Positions 1 to 6,715 of a DNA stretch of 11,820 bases are shown here, piece by piece. How positions within the stretch are numbered: position 1 is the first letter of the stretch; every line of letters begins with the position of its first letter. A model generated the notes under the pieces. The model saw only the letters and a program-made list of their open reading frames with translations, was not told the origin of the DNA and did not search any database. A program made the position numbers and the translations under genes. Source of the stretch: CAZUVM01 sp964623885. GTDB lineage: Bacteria; Verrucomicrobiota; Verrucomicrobiia; Limisphaerales; UBA8199. The stretch is from NCBI GenBank assembly GCA_964623885.1, contig CAZUVM010000231.1:1-11820 (forward strand), read 5' to 3'.

Positions 1-83
1 CTCTTGGCTTCTAAGGCTCTGGTTCCTAACCCGTCTAGCCAAGACTGGCTCTGTCCTGCGGTTGCCTAGGAATTAGACACTTC

Positions 84-827
84 ATGAGTCTAAAAATTGG
101 ACAAAACATGGAAACGGCTGATGATTTTTTCATCACAATTCCTGGGCATAGTGAAAAGTTCGACAGTTGGCATGGCTTCTGCAGTGATTTTTTAGACGAG
201 CATGAAGCCATGAACATGAAACAGCCCAAACCCGACGGCAGCAAATGCGTCCTCGTGGTCGAGGATGACCAGGACTTTCGGCGGTACATCACTGACTGTA
301 TCGAAGCGGAGGGTATCTCCTGCATCACCGCCAGTTCGGTATCAGAAGCGCTTGAGGCCCTGGAGCGAAATAACATTTCGGTCCTACTGGTGGACTGGTT
401 CCTGGACCATGTTGCCACAGAAGTCGTGCGCAGAGCGCGGGCAATCTCAGCGGTCATGCCGATCATCGTGATGAGCGGCAAGCCCTTTAACGTGAAGATG
501 GATGCTTTGTTAGCCGACGCAGATGAATTTTTGGAAAAGAACGTCGGGGGTAGCGCCCTGGCAAGCCGAGTGAAGCGTTGGGTGGGCCGATTGGAGGCCA
601 CCCCCGATCTGTTTCTGCCCCAACGGGCGGAAGACGTTCTTCTGCTGGACGAGATCAAGTACCGCTACATCCGGCATGTAGTTCAACTAGTGGGTAACAA
701 CATTTCCGTGGCTGCGCAGAAGCTTGGAGTTCACCGCCAAACCATCTCCGCAGCCATGGCGACCGAGGAAGTTGAAGAGGGCAAGGTCGAAAACGGGTCG
801 GAACCAGCCAGGCCCTTTGCAACATGA
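84..827 (+). CDS. RegA/ActR-like response regulator with Fis-type DNA-binding domain
   Basis: Encodes a 247-residue two-component response regulator that should bind DNA once phosphorylated by a histidine kinase, which is not in this window. The receiver domain spans about residues 54-170. It has the acidic pocket E60-D61-D62 (VVEDD), the phospho-acceptor D104 in LLVDW, S131 in VMSGKP in place of the usual Thr/Ser, and K152 in FLEKNV. The conserved Lys is followed by Asn rather than Pro. A C-terminal helix-turn-helix of the Fis/HTH_8 type covers about residues 188-226 (key part GNNISVAAQKLGVHRQT). This order matches the RegA/PrrA/ActR family, whose members are about 180-200 residues long. The start is uncertain: ATG at 84 leaves a 53-residue N-terminal extension, while ATG at 210 or 216 gives the usual family length; neither has a strong ribosome site. 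A second receiver gene follows 13 bases after the stop. The target genes cannot be read from the sequence. Confidence 0.9.
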   Translation: MSLKIGQNMETADDFFITIPGHSEKFDSWHGFCSDFLDEHEAMNMKQPKPDGSKCVLVVEDDQDFRRYITDCIEAEGISCITASSVSEALEALERNNISVLLVDWFLDHVATEVVRRARAISAVMPIIVMSGKPFNVKMDALLADADEFLEKNVGGSALASRVKRWVGRLEATPDLFLPQRAEDVLLLDEIKYRYIRHVVQLVGNNISVAAQKLGVHRQTISAAMATEEVEEGKVENGSEPARPFAT

Positions 828-832
828 GGAGG
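827..832 (+). promoter_or_regulatory. Shine-Dalgarno site AGGAGG
   Basis: A perfect AGGAGG begins on the last base of the preceding TGA stop (825-827) and sits 8 bases before the ATG at 841. It fixes the start of the second response regulator at 841 rather than at the upstream in-frame ATG at 724. It also implies that the two regulators are translated from one message, probably coupled. Most other genes here lack such a clear site. Confidence 0.78.
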
Positions 833-840
833 CCAGACCA

Positions 841-1302
841 ATGATCGCATCTAGTCATTCCGTTTCAGAAAGCCTGGAAGCACCCCAGGTCAGTGGTGCC
901 GAGGCACCCTGGGTCGCGTCCGAACCGAGCGCCTCAGAGGTTGTAGTTCGCGGCAAGCGGATACTCCTGGTTGAGGACCAGGAGCTTGTTCGCGCGGCTC
1001 TGCGCATGATGCTCGAGCTCGATGGGCATCGGGTCACTGAGGCAAGCAATGGCGCCGAGGCGCTGAGTTTATTCGCCGTGGGTCAATTCGACCTAATCGT
1101 CACCGACTTCGAGATGCCGTTGATAAAGGGCAACGAGCTTGCCATTAGCATCAAACTATTGGCCCCCTCACAGCGCATCCTGATGATTACTGCCTCTGAC
1201 AAAGCCCATGGCAATGTCGAGAACCCGGTGGACGGTCTCCTGAACAAACCCTTAACGGTGCCTGACCTGCGCGGTGCGCTTGGAAAGCTGCTGGCCGCTT
1301 GA
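841..1302 (+). CDS. Single-domain response regulator (CheY-like receiver)
   Basis: A 153-residue stand-alone receiver protein. Residues 1-37 are a Ser/Ala/Glu-rich, probably disordered leader, and the receiver fold runs from about 38 to 152. Phosphorylation residues are all present: E45-D46 (LLVEDQ), phospho-acceptor D89 in VTDFEMP, T117 in MITA and K136-P137 in LNKPL. There is no output domain after the receiver, so it probably acts by protein contact or as an intermediate in a phosphorelay. It lies directly downstream of a DNA-binding regulator, with the ribosome site overlapping that gene's stop, so the two are likely co-expressed and may share a kinase. The kinase is not visible, so the stimulus is unknown. 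The receiver assignment is firm; the relay role is inference. Confidence 0.93.
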   Translation: MIASSHSVSESLEAPQVSGAEAPWVASEPSASEVVVRGKRILLVEDQELVRAALRMMLELDGHRVTEASNGAEALSLFAVGQFDLIVTDFEMPLIKGNELAISIKLLAPSQRILMITASDKAHGNVENPVDGLLNKPLTVPDLRGALGKLLAA

Positions 1303-1498
1303 CCTTCGAGCTAATCCGCCGTTTGGGGATTTGGCCTTCGGCCTTCTTTCGGTCTTCGGATTTCGGTCTGCCGCGCTGTGTTGATCTGTTCTTTGAATCG
1401 GATCGCGCCGGCTTTGCCTCATAGACTCCCGGCCGCGGATCTAGTACTTCCCAAGAACACAAGTCGCGGTCCGGCGTAAGGCCCGGCTTGCTATCTTA
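1303..1498. other. Intergenic region with clustered TTCGG repeats
   Basis: This 196-base gap holds no convincing gene. TTCGG occurs four times in 30 bases, at 1337, 1348, 1355 and 1362, inside a pyrimidine-biased stretch. GGCC-TTC-GGCC at 1333-1343 could form a short hairpin, but no T-run typical of an intrinsic terminator follows. The stretch lies just after the response regulator stop, so it may belong to a 3' untranslated region or a degenerate dispersed repeat. No promoter for the downstream permease is clear. Confidence 0.4.
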
Positions 1499-2395
1499 AT
1501 GCACTGGGTAACGGCCAGCCTGATATCGGCATTCTTTCTCGGCCTGTACGAGCTCTGTACAAAGCATGCAGTCCGGGAAAACGCTGTACTGCCGGTTTTG
1601 TTTCTCAGCACACTCTGCGGGGCGGCCGTCTGGATTATTTTATTAGCCGTGCAGGCACTCCATCCGAACTCGCTTCCGGGTGCCCTGCAGACCGAATCAT
1701 TGAACGCGATCCAGCATCTCCAACTGGCGCTCAAATCGGTTATTGTGGCGGCCTCGTGGCTCTTCACCTATTTCGCCCTGAAACACCTGCCCCTCTCGCT
1801 CGGCTCCCCTATCCGCGCGATGAGCCCGCTGTTTACCTGGCTCGGGGCGCTGCTGTTCCTGGGCGAGCGCCCTACGCTGCTTGAGTGCATTGGGGTGCTT
1901 ACGACCCTGGGTTCTTTTTTCGGGCTGTCCCTGATTGGCGCACGCGAGGGGATTCGGGTCCATCGCGATAAATGGATCGGTTTCCTGCTCGCCGGCACGG
2001 TGCTCGGCGCAACCAGTTCTCTGTACGACAAATACCTGCTCGGCCGCACCCGCTTTTCAGTCCCCACCGTGCAGGCGTGGTTTTCGGTTTACTTATTGGT
2101 CATTTTCCTGCCGTTTGCCATCGGGTGGCAGCGACGTTGGTGGGATCGCAACGAGTTCCATTGGCGCTGGAGCATCCCGATGATTGCTCTGTTCCTGCTG
2201 GCTGCCGATTATATTTATTTCAGCGCCTTGCGCCAACCCGGCTCCCTGGTGTCCATCGTCATGAGCCTGCGCCGCGGCAGCACTTTAGTGGGCTTTGCCG
2301 GTGGCATTCTCATCTTCCGCGAAGCACATGGATGGCGGAAGCTGCCTGCGGTGCTCGGGATTTTGACCGGCATCGTTATTACCGTGCTTGGGTAA
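1499..2395 (+). CDS. EamA/DMT-family permease
   Basis: A 298-residue inner-membrane protein of the drug/metabolite transporter superfamily with two EamA repeats, about residues 1-147 and 159-298. Ten hydrophobic segments can be drawn, near residues 3-20, 33-52, 78-94, 107-123, 128-147, 159-176, 190-209, 225-243, 248-273 and 281-297. The ends of both repeats show family hallmarks: SPIRAMSPLFTWLGALLFLGE in pieces (103-123, with E123 followed by RPTLLE) in the first, and LVSIVMSLRRGSTLV (250-264) followed by FREAHGWRKLPAVLG in the second. Length is normal for the family, about 280-310. Members export or import amino acids, nucleosides, sugars or other metabolites; nothing here fixes the substrate. 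ATG at 1499 is the first usable start, with only a weak ribosome site. Flanking gaps of about 200 and 118 bases suggest it is transcribed alone. Confidence 0.93.
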   Translation: MHWVTASLISAFFLGLYELCTKHAVRENAVLPVLFLSTLCGAAVWIILLAVQALHPNSLPGALQTESLNAIQHLQLALKSVIVAASWLFTYFALKHLPLSLGSPIRAMSPLFTWLGALLFLGERPTLLECIGVLTTLGSFFGLSLIGAREGIRVHRDKWIGFLLAGTVLGATSSLYDKYLLGRTRFSVPTVQAWFSVYLLVIFLPFAIGWQRRWWDRNEFHWRWSIPMIALFLLAADYIYFSALRQPGSLVSIVMSLRRGSTLVGFAGGILIFREAHGWRKLPAVLGILTGIVITVLG

Positions 2396-2513
2396 CGTCA
2401 GGAGGTTCTGTGTCTGTGCCATATTAGTGACCGCAAGGTAAACACAGAAAAAAGCTGCCGCCGCTCGAGGTTTGGGCTAAATCGTTCAACCAACAGCATT
2501 GCAGCTTGGACTG

Positions 2514-4460
2514 ATGAATGCTCCCATAAAGCGACTGACGCGTCTTCTCCTGGCGATTCTCGCGTTAACCGCGGTTGAGACCGCCCCGGCAGCCGCGGCC
2601 GCCGGTGGCCGAATCGTGCTCGACTTCGATGACGATTGGCGCTTTAGCAAAGGAGATTTCGCCACCGCCATGGTCCCGGCCTTTGATGATTCAGCCTGGA
2701 AACCCGTGAACCTGCCACACGATTGGAGCAGCGACGGACCGTTCAGCGCCGATTACGCCAGCGGCACAGCCTTCGCACCGGGCGGAATCGGCTGGTACCG
2801 AAAGCACTTCAAACGCGACCCGGCCGAGACCAACAAGCTGGTCGCTATCGAATTCGACGGCGTGTATGACTACGCCGAGGTGTGGCTGAATGGACACTTT
2901 CTCGGTGGCCGCCCTTATGGGTATTCAAGTTTCGAATGCATGCTGACGCCGTTGGTGCGATTCGGCGCGGACAATGTCCTTGCGGTGCGTGTCGACCATT
3001 CCCGCTTCGCCGATTCGCGCTGGTATACTGGCTCGGGCATTTACCGCCATGTGCGGCTGCGGTTGATGGACAAATTGCGCATCGCCCGCTGGGGCGTGTA
3101 CGTCACCACGCCTGAGATCACGCTGGCCGCTACGACGGTTCGCACGGAGACAAAAATCGAGAACAGCACCGGGCACGAACAATCTCTCACTTTACAGTCG
3201 GAGTTGTTGGCGCCGGACGGCCGGTCTGTTGCCGAGTTGAGCACTTCCGACACGCTCGCTGACGCCACCAACACGACGTTCATTCAGCAAATCCGGTTCG
3301 CCAGTCCTCAATTATGGTTTCCTGATTCACCAGTGCTTTACACTCTCAAAAGCCGGCTGCGCTCGGGAACTGCAGTAGTGGATGAAACAACGACGCCGTT
3401 TGGTATTCGCAAGCTTCGTTTCGACGCCGACAAGGGTTTCTTCCTTAACGGAGTCGCAATGAAGCTCAAGGGTGTGTGCATTCACCATGACGCCGGGTGC
3501 CTGGGAGCTGCCGTTCCGGACAAAGTGCTCGAACGCCGGCTGCGCATTTTGAAGGAGGTTGGCGTCAATGCCATTCGCAGCAGTCACAACCCGCCTGCGC
3601 CGGAGCTGCTGGACTTCTGCGACCGGCTCGGTTTTCTGGTCATGGACGAGGCTTTCGACGAATTCACGCCCGGTAAAAACAAATGGGTCACGGGCCGGAA
3701 CAACGGCGAACCAAGCCACTTCGGTTACGCCGAGTTGTTCGACCAATGGTCTGTCCGCGACATCTCCGACATGGTTCTCCGCGACCGCGATCACCCCAGC
3801 ATCATCATGTGGAGCATCGGCAATGAGATTGATTACCGCAATGATCCCTTCTCGCACCCGGTGCTGGGAGATGAATACCACCCCCGCAATCCACCGGCGC
3901 ATGAACTTGTCACTTGCGCAAGGCCGCTCATTGCAGCAGTGAAGCAACTCGATACCACACGCCCGGTGACGGCCGCTTTGGCTACAGTTGCCATGTCCGA
4001 CACCGTAGGGTTGGGCGAAATGCTCGATGCGGTCGGCTACAACTACCAGGAATCACGCTATCCGGCCGACCACGCGAAATACCCGAAACGGTTTATTTAT
4101 GGCAGCGAGAACAGCAGCGGCTGGATGCAATGGCTGGCGGTTCGCGACAACGACTATGTGGGCGGACAATTTCTTTGGACTGGGATTGACTATCTCGGCG
4201 AGGCGGGCCGGTGGCCCAATCGCGGCAGCCGAGCGGGGCTGCTCGACCTGTGCGGCTTCAAAAAGCCCCTCGCCTTGTTCAGGCAAAGTCTTTGGAGTGC
4301 CAAACCGATGGTTTATCTATGCGCGATGCGACCTGGGGGGGGGCGGGGGACGCCGAGGCGGCCAGGGTTTTGGAGGGGGCGGCGCGGTCGGTGCGCAGGA
4401 GAGTTGGAACTGGCCCTCGAACGCGACGGTCAATGTCCATTGCTTTACCACCTGCCCTGA
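2514..4460 (+). CDS. Secreted GH2 beta-galactosidase-like enzyme, catalytic part (frameshifted)
   Basis: Catalytic portion of an exported family 2 glycoside hydrolase, probably hydrolysing terminal beta-linked galactose or a related sugar. Start at ATG 2514 gives a signal peptide: KRLTR, then a hydrophobic stretch to about residue 20 and an Ala-rich cleavage region by about 30. Using TTG 2499 only adds five residues. Domains in order: sugar-binding jelly-roll about 33-190 (LPHDWS, GIGWYRK, WLNG, WYTGSGIYRHV), Ig-like sandwich about 195-300, TIM barrel about 301-600. The barrel carries NAIRSSHNPP (352-361) and LVMDEAFDE (375-383). Predicted acid/base is E438 in SIGNEID and nucleophile is E532 in YGSENSS, both intact, followed by FLWTGIDYLGE. 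After a run of nine G at 4335-4343 this frame turns into an Arg/Gly-rich tail and stops at 4460, while homologous sequence continues in the next frame to 4962. Without the shift the protein would be about 815 residues, normal for this subfamily. Sugar specificity is inferred from family resemblance. Confidence 0.93.
   Translation: MNAPIKRLTRLLLAILALTAVETAPAAAAAGGRIVLDFDDDWRFSKGDFATAMVPAFDDSAWKPVNLPHDWSSDGPFSADYASGTAFAPGGIGWYRKHFKRDPAETNKLVAIEFDGVYDYAEVWLNGHFLGGRPYGYSSFECMLTPLVRFGADNVLAVRVDHSRFADSRWYTGSGIYRHVRLRLMDKLRIARWGVYVTTPEITLAATTVRTETKIENSTGHEQSLTLQSELLAPDGRSVAELSTSDTLADATNTTFIQQIRFASPQLWFPDSPVLYTLKSRLRSGTAVVDETTTPFGIRKLRFDADKGFFLNGVAMKLKGVCIHHDAGCLGAAVPDKVLERRLRILKEVGVNAIRSSHNPPAPELLDFCDRLGFLVMDEAFDEFTPGKNKWVTGRNNGEPSHFGYAELFDQWSVRDISDMVLRDRDHPSIIMWSIGNEIDYRNDPFSHPVLGDEYHPRNPPAHELVTCARPLIAAVKQLDTTRPVTAALATVAMSDTVGLGEMLDAVGYNYQESRYPADHAKYPKRFIYGSENSSGWMQWLAVRDNDYVGGQFLWTGIDYLGEAGRWPNRGSRAGLLDLCGFKKPLALFRQSLWSAKPMVYLCAMRPGGGRGTPRRPGFWRGRRGRCAGELELALERDGQCPLLYHLP
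4335..4349 (+). other. G9-C-G5 tract at the site of a one-base frameshift
   Basis: Nine G (4335-4343), one C, then five G (4345-4349). The GH2 frame enters through CCT at 4332-4334; removing one G restores the frame that continues to 4962. The restored junction reads as a glycine-rich linker and then ESWNWPSN, the normal start of the next domain. Causes could be a sequencing or assembly error, slippage-driven on/off switching, or true gene decay. Confidence 0.85.
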
Positions 4461-4962
4461 GGTCGTGTTGCTCCTTAACGGGCGGATGCTCGGGACCAAC
4501 CGGCTTTCCGAGGCCAAGCAGGGCGCATTGACCTGGCAGCTCCCGTTCGAGCCGGGTGTGCTGGAAGCGCTAGGTTTACGAAATGGCCAGACCGAGAGCG
4601 CCTTCACCTTGAAGACAGCTGGCCGGGCGCAGCGAATCGAGCTGCTGCCGGATGTGAAAGAAATGCGTGCCGACGGCCGGGACATCTGCCATGTGGAGTT
4701 TCGGGTGGTCGATGCGCAAGGCGTGCGGGTGCCGGATGCTACGCAGGAAGTAAAGTTCACAATCGAGGGCCCGGCGAAACTCCTCGGCGTTGAAAACGGT
4801 GACCTGAACAGCTCGTCTACCGGGAAAGACGCCATGCGCAATGCCTATCACGGTCGCGGACTGGCCATCGTGCAATCTACCCACGACTCGGGAAAAGTGC
4901 GGCTTACCGTCCGGGCGGACGGGCTGAAGGAAGCGTCCTTGGAAATCGAGACTCGGCCGTAG
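4342..4962 (+). CDS. GH2 beta-galactosidase-like enzyme, C-terminal domains (continuation after frameshift)
   Basis: Reading frame that completes the glycosidase after the G-tract; about 206 residues, with no convincing start of its own, so it is treated as the second part of the same gene. It opens with a Gly/Arg-rich linker of about 20 residues. A DUF4982-like sandwich follows (ESWNWPSNATVNVHCFTTC, then EVVLLLNGRMLGTNRL), where the LxLNGxxLG pattern is typical. Next is a GH2 C-terminal Ig-like domain ending the protein (RIELLPD, ADGRDICHVEF, LLGVENGDLNSS, NAYHGRGLAIVQS). This is the usual domain order in secreted GH2 beta-galactosidases of Bacteroidota and Verrucomicrobiota. Codon use and protein-like composition stay intact to the TAG stop at 4960, with no further disruptions, which argues that any inactivation is recent or that the tract is miscounted. 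These domains have no catalytic residues and probably stabilise the barrel. Confidence 0.87.
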   Translation, partial: GGGRRGGQGFGGGGAVGAQESWNWPSNATVNVHCFTTCPEVVLLLNGRMLGTNRLSEAKQGALTWQLPFEPGVLEALGLRNGQTESAFTLKTAGRAQRIELLPDVKEMRADGRDICHVEFRVVDAQGVRVPDATQEVKFTIEGPAKLLGVENGDLNSSSTGKDAMRNAYHGRGLAIVQSTHDSGKVRLTVRADGLKEASLEIETRP

Positions 4963-5101
4963 TCTAATCAAGCCAGCCTCTCTGTCCGGGCATCCTCCCC
5001 TGAGCAAAACCATCAAAAGTGCTCGGAAGCTGTAAAATACACTATGTTGCAGTTTTGAATAATTGGAACTAATGAAAATGGAGGATTAACAATAACTGTC
5101 G

Positions 5102-5129
5102 TTGACAAGGCTAAAGTTTGCTATATGCT
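5102..5129 (+). promoter_or_regulatory. Candidate sigma-70-type promoter
   Basis: TTGACA at 5102-5107 matches the -35 consensus exactly. TATGCT at 5124-5129 matches four of six -10 positions, with a 16-base spacer. It lies in a distinctly AT-rich stretch between GC-rich genes. Transcription would begin near 5136, which is after the TTG codon at 5118 and only a few bases before GTG 5139, so the message might be nearly leaderless. This is a pattern match only. Confidence 0.38.
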
Positions 5130-5138
5130 AAAAACTCT

Positions 5139-5897
5139 GTGAAAATAACGTCGTCACACGTTGTTTCGGCCCTCCTCCAAATGTTCAGCTATAATAGCAT
5201 CTTAGCTAGTGACGCATGTATCACGAACGCTTACGTCACTCTCGTGGCATGCGTTGGCGCTAAGATGACCGTCAACGGCGTCACGACTAATTACGGTGGC
5301 AGTCTTCCAGTAAATTATAACGACGTCTGCACAAATTGTGGTACTGACCCAAGCCGTGTAGTCACCGTTGATACAACCGGTTGCGCCACTCCCTGCCAAA
5401 CGGGCGGGAATGCCATTTCGTTTACGCTTCAGTGCAAATATGCGGCACAGCCTCACACCACCTATAGGGCAATGCCCTCCTGTACATGGGGTTGCTCCAG
5501 CGCAACATGGTGCGCGATTGCGGCGTGTAATGCCGAAGGGACATGCGCCCCCGACCTTTGTCTTCTTAATAACTCCTGCTGCCCAGCACCGCCTGCGATG
5601 CCTTCAGGATCGGTTCAGCCCCCGACCCAAGACAGGATGTTTTTGACGGAGGATATGTTCAAGAGTGGCGAAGCACTCCACGCCCCCGGCGGCATTAAAA
5701 TCTGGGATGGCGGCGAACCAAATCCACCACCAGGGGAAGCCAAGCAGTCTGACCTGCAGGTGAACGGTTCGCAGGCAGCGGCTTTGACAAATGGAAATGC
5801 AATGGTTCTTACTGCGGACATGTTTCAATCTGGTACAGTTCTTCACGCACCCGGCGGGCGCGTTATCTGGCCCTTTGAGCATCAGGAAATCCCGTGA
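5139..5897 (+). CDS. Unrecognised cysteine-rich, probably exported protein with duplicated C-terminal motif
   Basis: I do not recognise this family. From GTG 5139 the protein is 252 residues. It begins MKITSS, then a moderately hydrophobic stretch to about residue 23 and an ASDA/C junction that could be a signal peptidase site. The open frame reaches back to TTG 5118 (7 more residues); ATG 5181 is a shorter option. Residues 27-148 hold 15 cysteines (27, 38, 64, 67, 82, 86, 99, 115, 119, 125, 130, 136, 141, 147, 148), as in an extracellular disulfide-stabilised domain. A Pro-rich linker at about 149-165 follows. The C-terminal part carries two copies of a 23-residue motif (167-189 and 222-244) sharing 16 identical positions: LT, DMF, SG, LHAPGG, IW. 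The region upstream and the 5' part are more AT-rich than the neighbours, which may indicate transfer. No enzyme motif or membrane segment is seen after the N-terminus. Existence as a gene is likely; function is unknown. Confidence 0.7.
   Translation: MKITSSHVVSALLQMFSYNSILASDACITNAYVTLVACVGAKMTVNGVTTNYGGSLPVNYNDVCTNCGTDPSRVVTVDTTGCATPCQTGGNAISFTLQCKYAAQPHTTYRAMPSCTWGCSSATWCAIAACNAEGTCAPDLCLLNNSCCPAPPAMPSGSVQPPTQDRMFLTEDMFKSGEALHAPGGIKIWDGGEPNPPPGEAKQSDLQVNGSQAAALTNGNAMVLTADMFQSGTVLHAPGGRVIWPFEHQEIP
5637..5870 (+). repeat. Two copies of a 23-residue protein motif
   Basis: Copy 1 is encoded by 5637-5705 and copy 2 by 5802-5870, both within the cysteine-rich protein. They share 16 of 23 residues, including all of LHAPGG and the final I-W. 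Synonymous codons differ widely, so this is an old duplication kept at protein level, not a recent DNA repeat. A Pro/Gly/Asn/Gln-rich spacer of 32 residues separates them. Confidence 0.85.
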
Positions 5898-6039
5898 GCG
5901 CCCTTGGGCTGGGGGCGTATGATGAGAGAAGCTTTGGCCGAGCTACGGCTATAAAAACCGCCAGTTCATAATCCGGCGTCTCCGTGCGGTTGCTTGCTAG
6001 CCGGCGTGCTACTGAGCGCCTATTTTACTTTGTACGCTC

Positions 6040-6549
6040 TTGATTCTGTCATTAACGAGCGGCCTGCGACGACGGTTTCGTATTGTACAAACCTCGGATT
6101 CAACTCAAGCAGCTCGGCCGTTAGCGCGGCTCAAGTTAACCTTGCTACTCGGCTTTGTGCTCTTGGGCTGCAAGTCTCATCCGCTTGGGCCATACGTTTC
6201 TCCACGAGTCACTGGGCAGGTTCTTGCGGCGGACACTCGCCAACCGCTGGCTGGTGTGAGTGTAGTTCGTAGCGCGGGCCGGGTTTCCAGAGAGTCCCAG
6301 CCCAAAGGAGCTGAAATCCTCATGCGCAAGCCGCCCCCCCAAACGGATGCAAACGGACGGTTTGAACTGCCGAGTGAGCGCGTGCTTTCGGTCGTGCGCG
6401 GGGCAGGGTGGGACGTGATTCCACTTCGATTTGAACGCGCCGGCTACCTCCATTTCACGACGAATTGTGCGACCAGCTCGGTCACCAACGCGGTCGATGG
6501 TGAGCCCGTGCTGGATGTGGGCCGTATTCTTCTTCAGTCTGTAAGATGA
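6040..6549 (+). CDS. Putative lipoprotein with carboxypeptidase-regulatory-like domain
   Basis: A 169-residue putative lipoprotein. A basic stretch (ARLK) precedes a hydrophobic core and the lipobox LLGC, with C44 as the predicted lipidated residue. The mature part, about residues 57-140, fits the carboxypeptidase-regulatory-like (transthyretin-like) beta-sandwich: VTGQVLAADTRQPLAGVSVV, then TDANGRFELPS, then ERAGYLHF. Such domains occur in surface and periplasmic proteins as binding or spacer modules; a specific role cannot be given. No ATG or GTG lies upstream of the signal region, so TTG 6040 is taken as start. That makes the stretch before the lipobox cysteine unusually long (43 residues), and no ribosome site is evident. 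An overlapping frame from TTG 5994 also starts hydrophobic, so an N-terminal frameshift is possible. The gap before this gene (5898-6039) shows no other gene. Confidence 0.75.
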   Translation: MILSLTSGLRRRFRIVQTSDSTQAARPLARLKLTLLLGFVLLGCKSHPLGPYVSPRVTGQVLAADTRQPLAGVSVVRSAGRVSRESQPKGAEILMRKPPPQTDANGRFELPSERVLSVVRGAGWDVIPLRFERAGYLHFTTNCATSSVTNAVDGEPVLDVGRILLQSVR

Positions 6550-6715
6550 AATGCCCGAGCTCCTCCTCAGACGAAAAGCAAAATTGCGAATACGGACACG
6601 GATAATCCTAAAAGCGCCACAGGACAGGCTCAAAGTCCAAGACGCAAGCGTTCTACGGTTGACTGCTTCAGCCTTTCCACTTTGCTGCGGCGCATTGGGT
6701 TCGTAACCTCGGTGT

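Noticed and set aside
13..45. GGTTCCTAACCC-like stretch resembling a tRNA T-arm
   Set aside because: The loop does not fit TTCRANY, no acceptor or anticodon arms can be paired, and no CCA-type end follows.
35..658. 207-codon open frame on the minus strand
   Set aside because: Lies antisense to the first response regulator, whose receiver and helix-turn-helix motifs are recognisable; the Ser/Arg-rich product is typical of a shadow frame.
2406..2449. 8-base inverted repeat (TTCTGTGT / ACACAGAA) after the permease gene
   Set aside because: Short arms with a 28-base loop followed by A rather than T residues; too weak for a terminator and plausible by chance.
4027..4341. Possible independent start of the second GH2 frame at ATG 4027
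   Set aside because: Up to the G-tract the catalytic frame carries the conserved barrel sequence, so the overlapping part of the other frame is non-coding; only the portion from about 4342 is homologous protein.
6546..6605. 19-codon frame starting at ATG 6546, overlapping the lipoprotein stop
   Set aside because: Very short, low-complexity start, no ribosome site of its own and no recognisable product.
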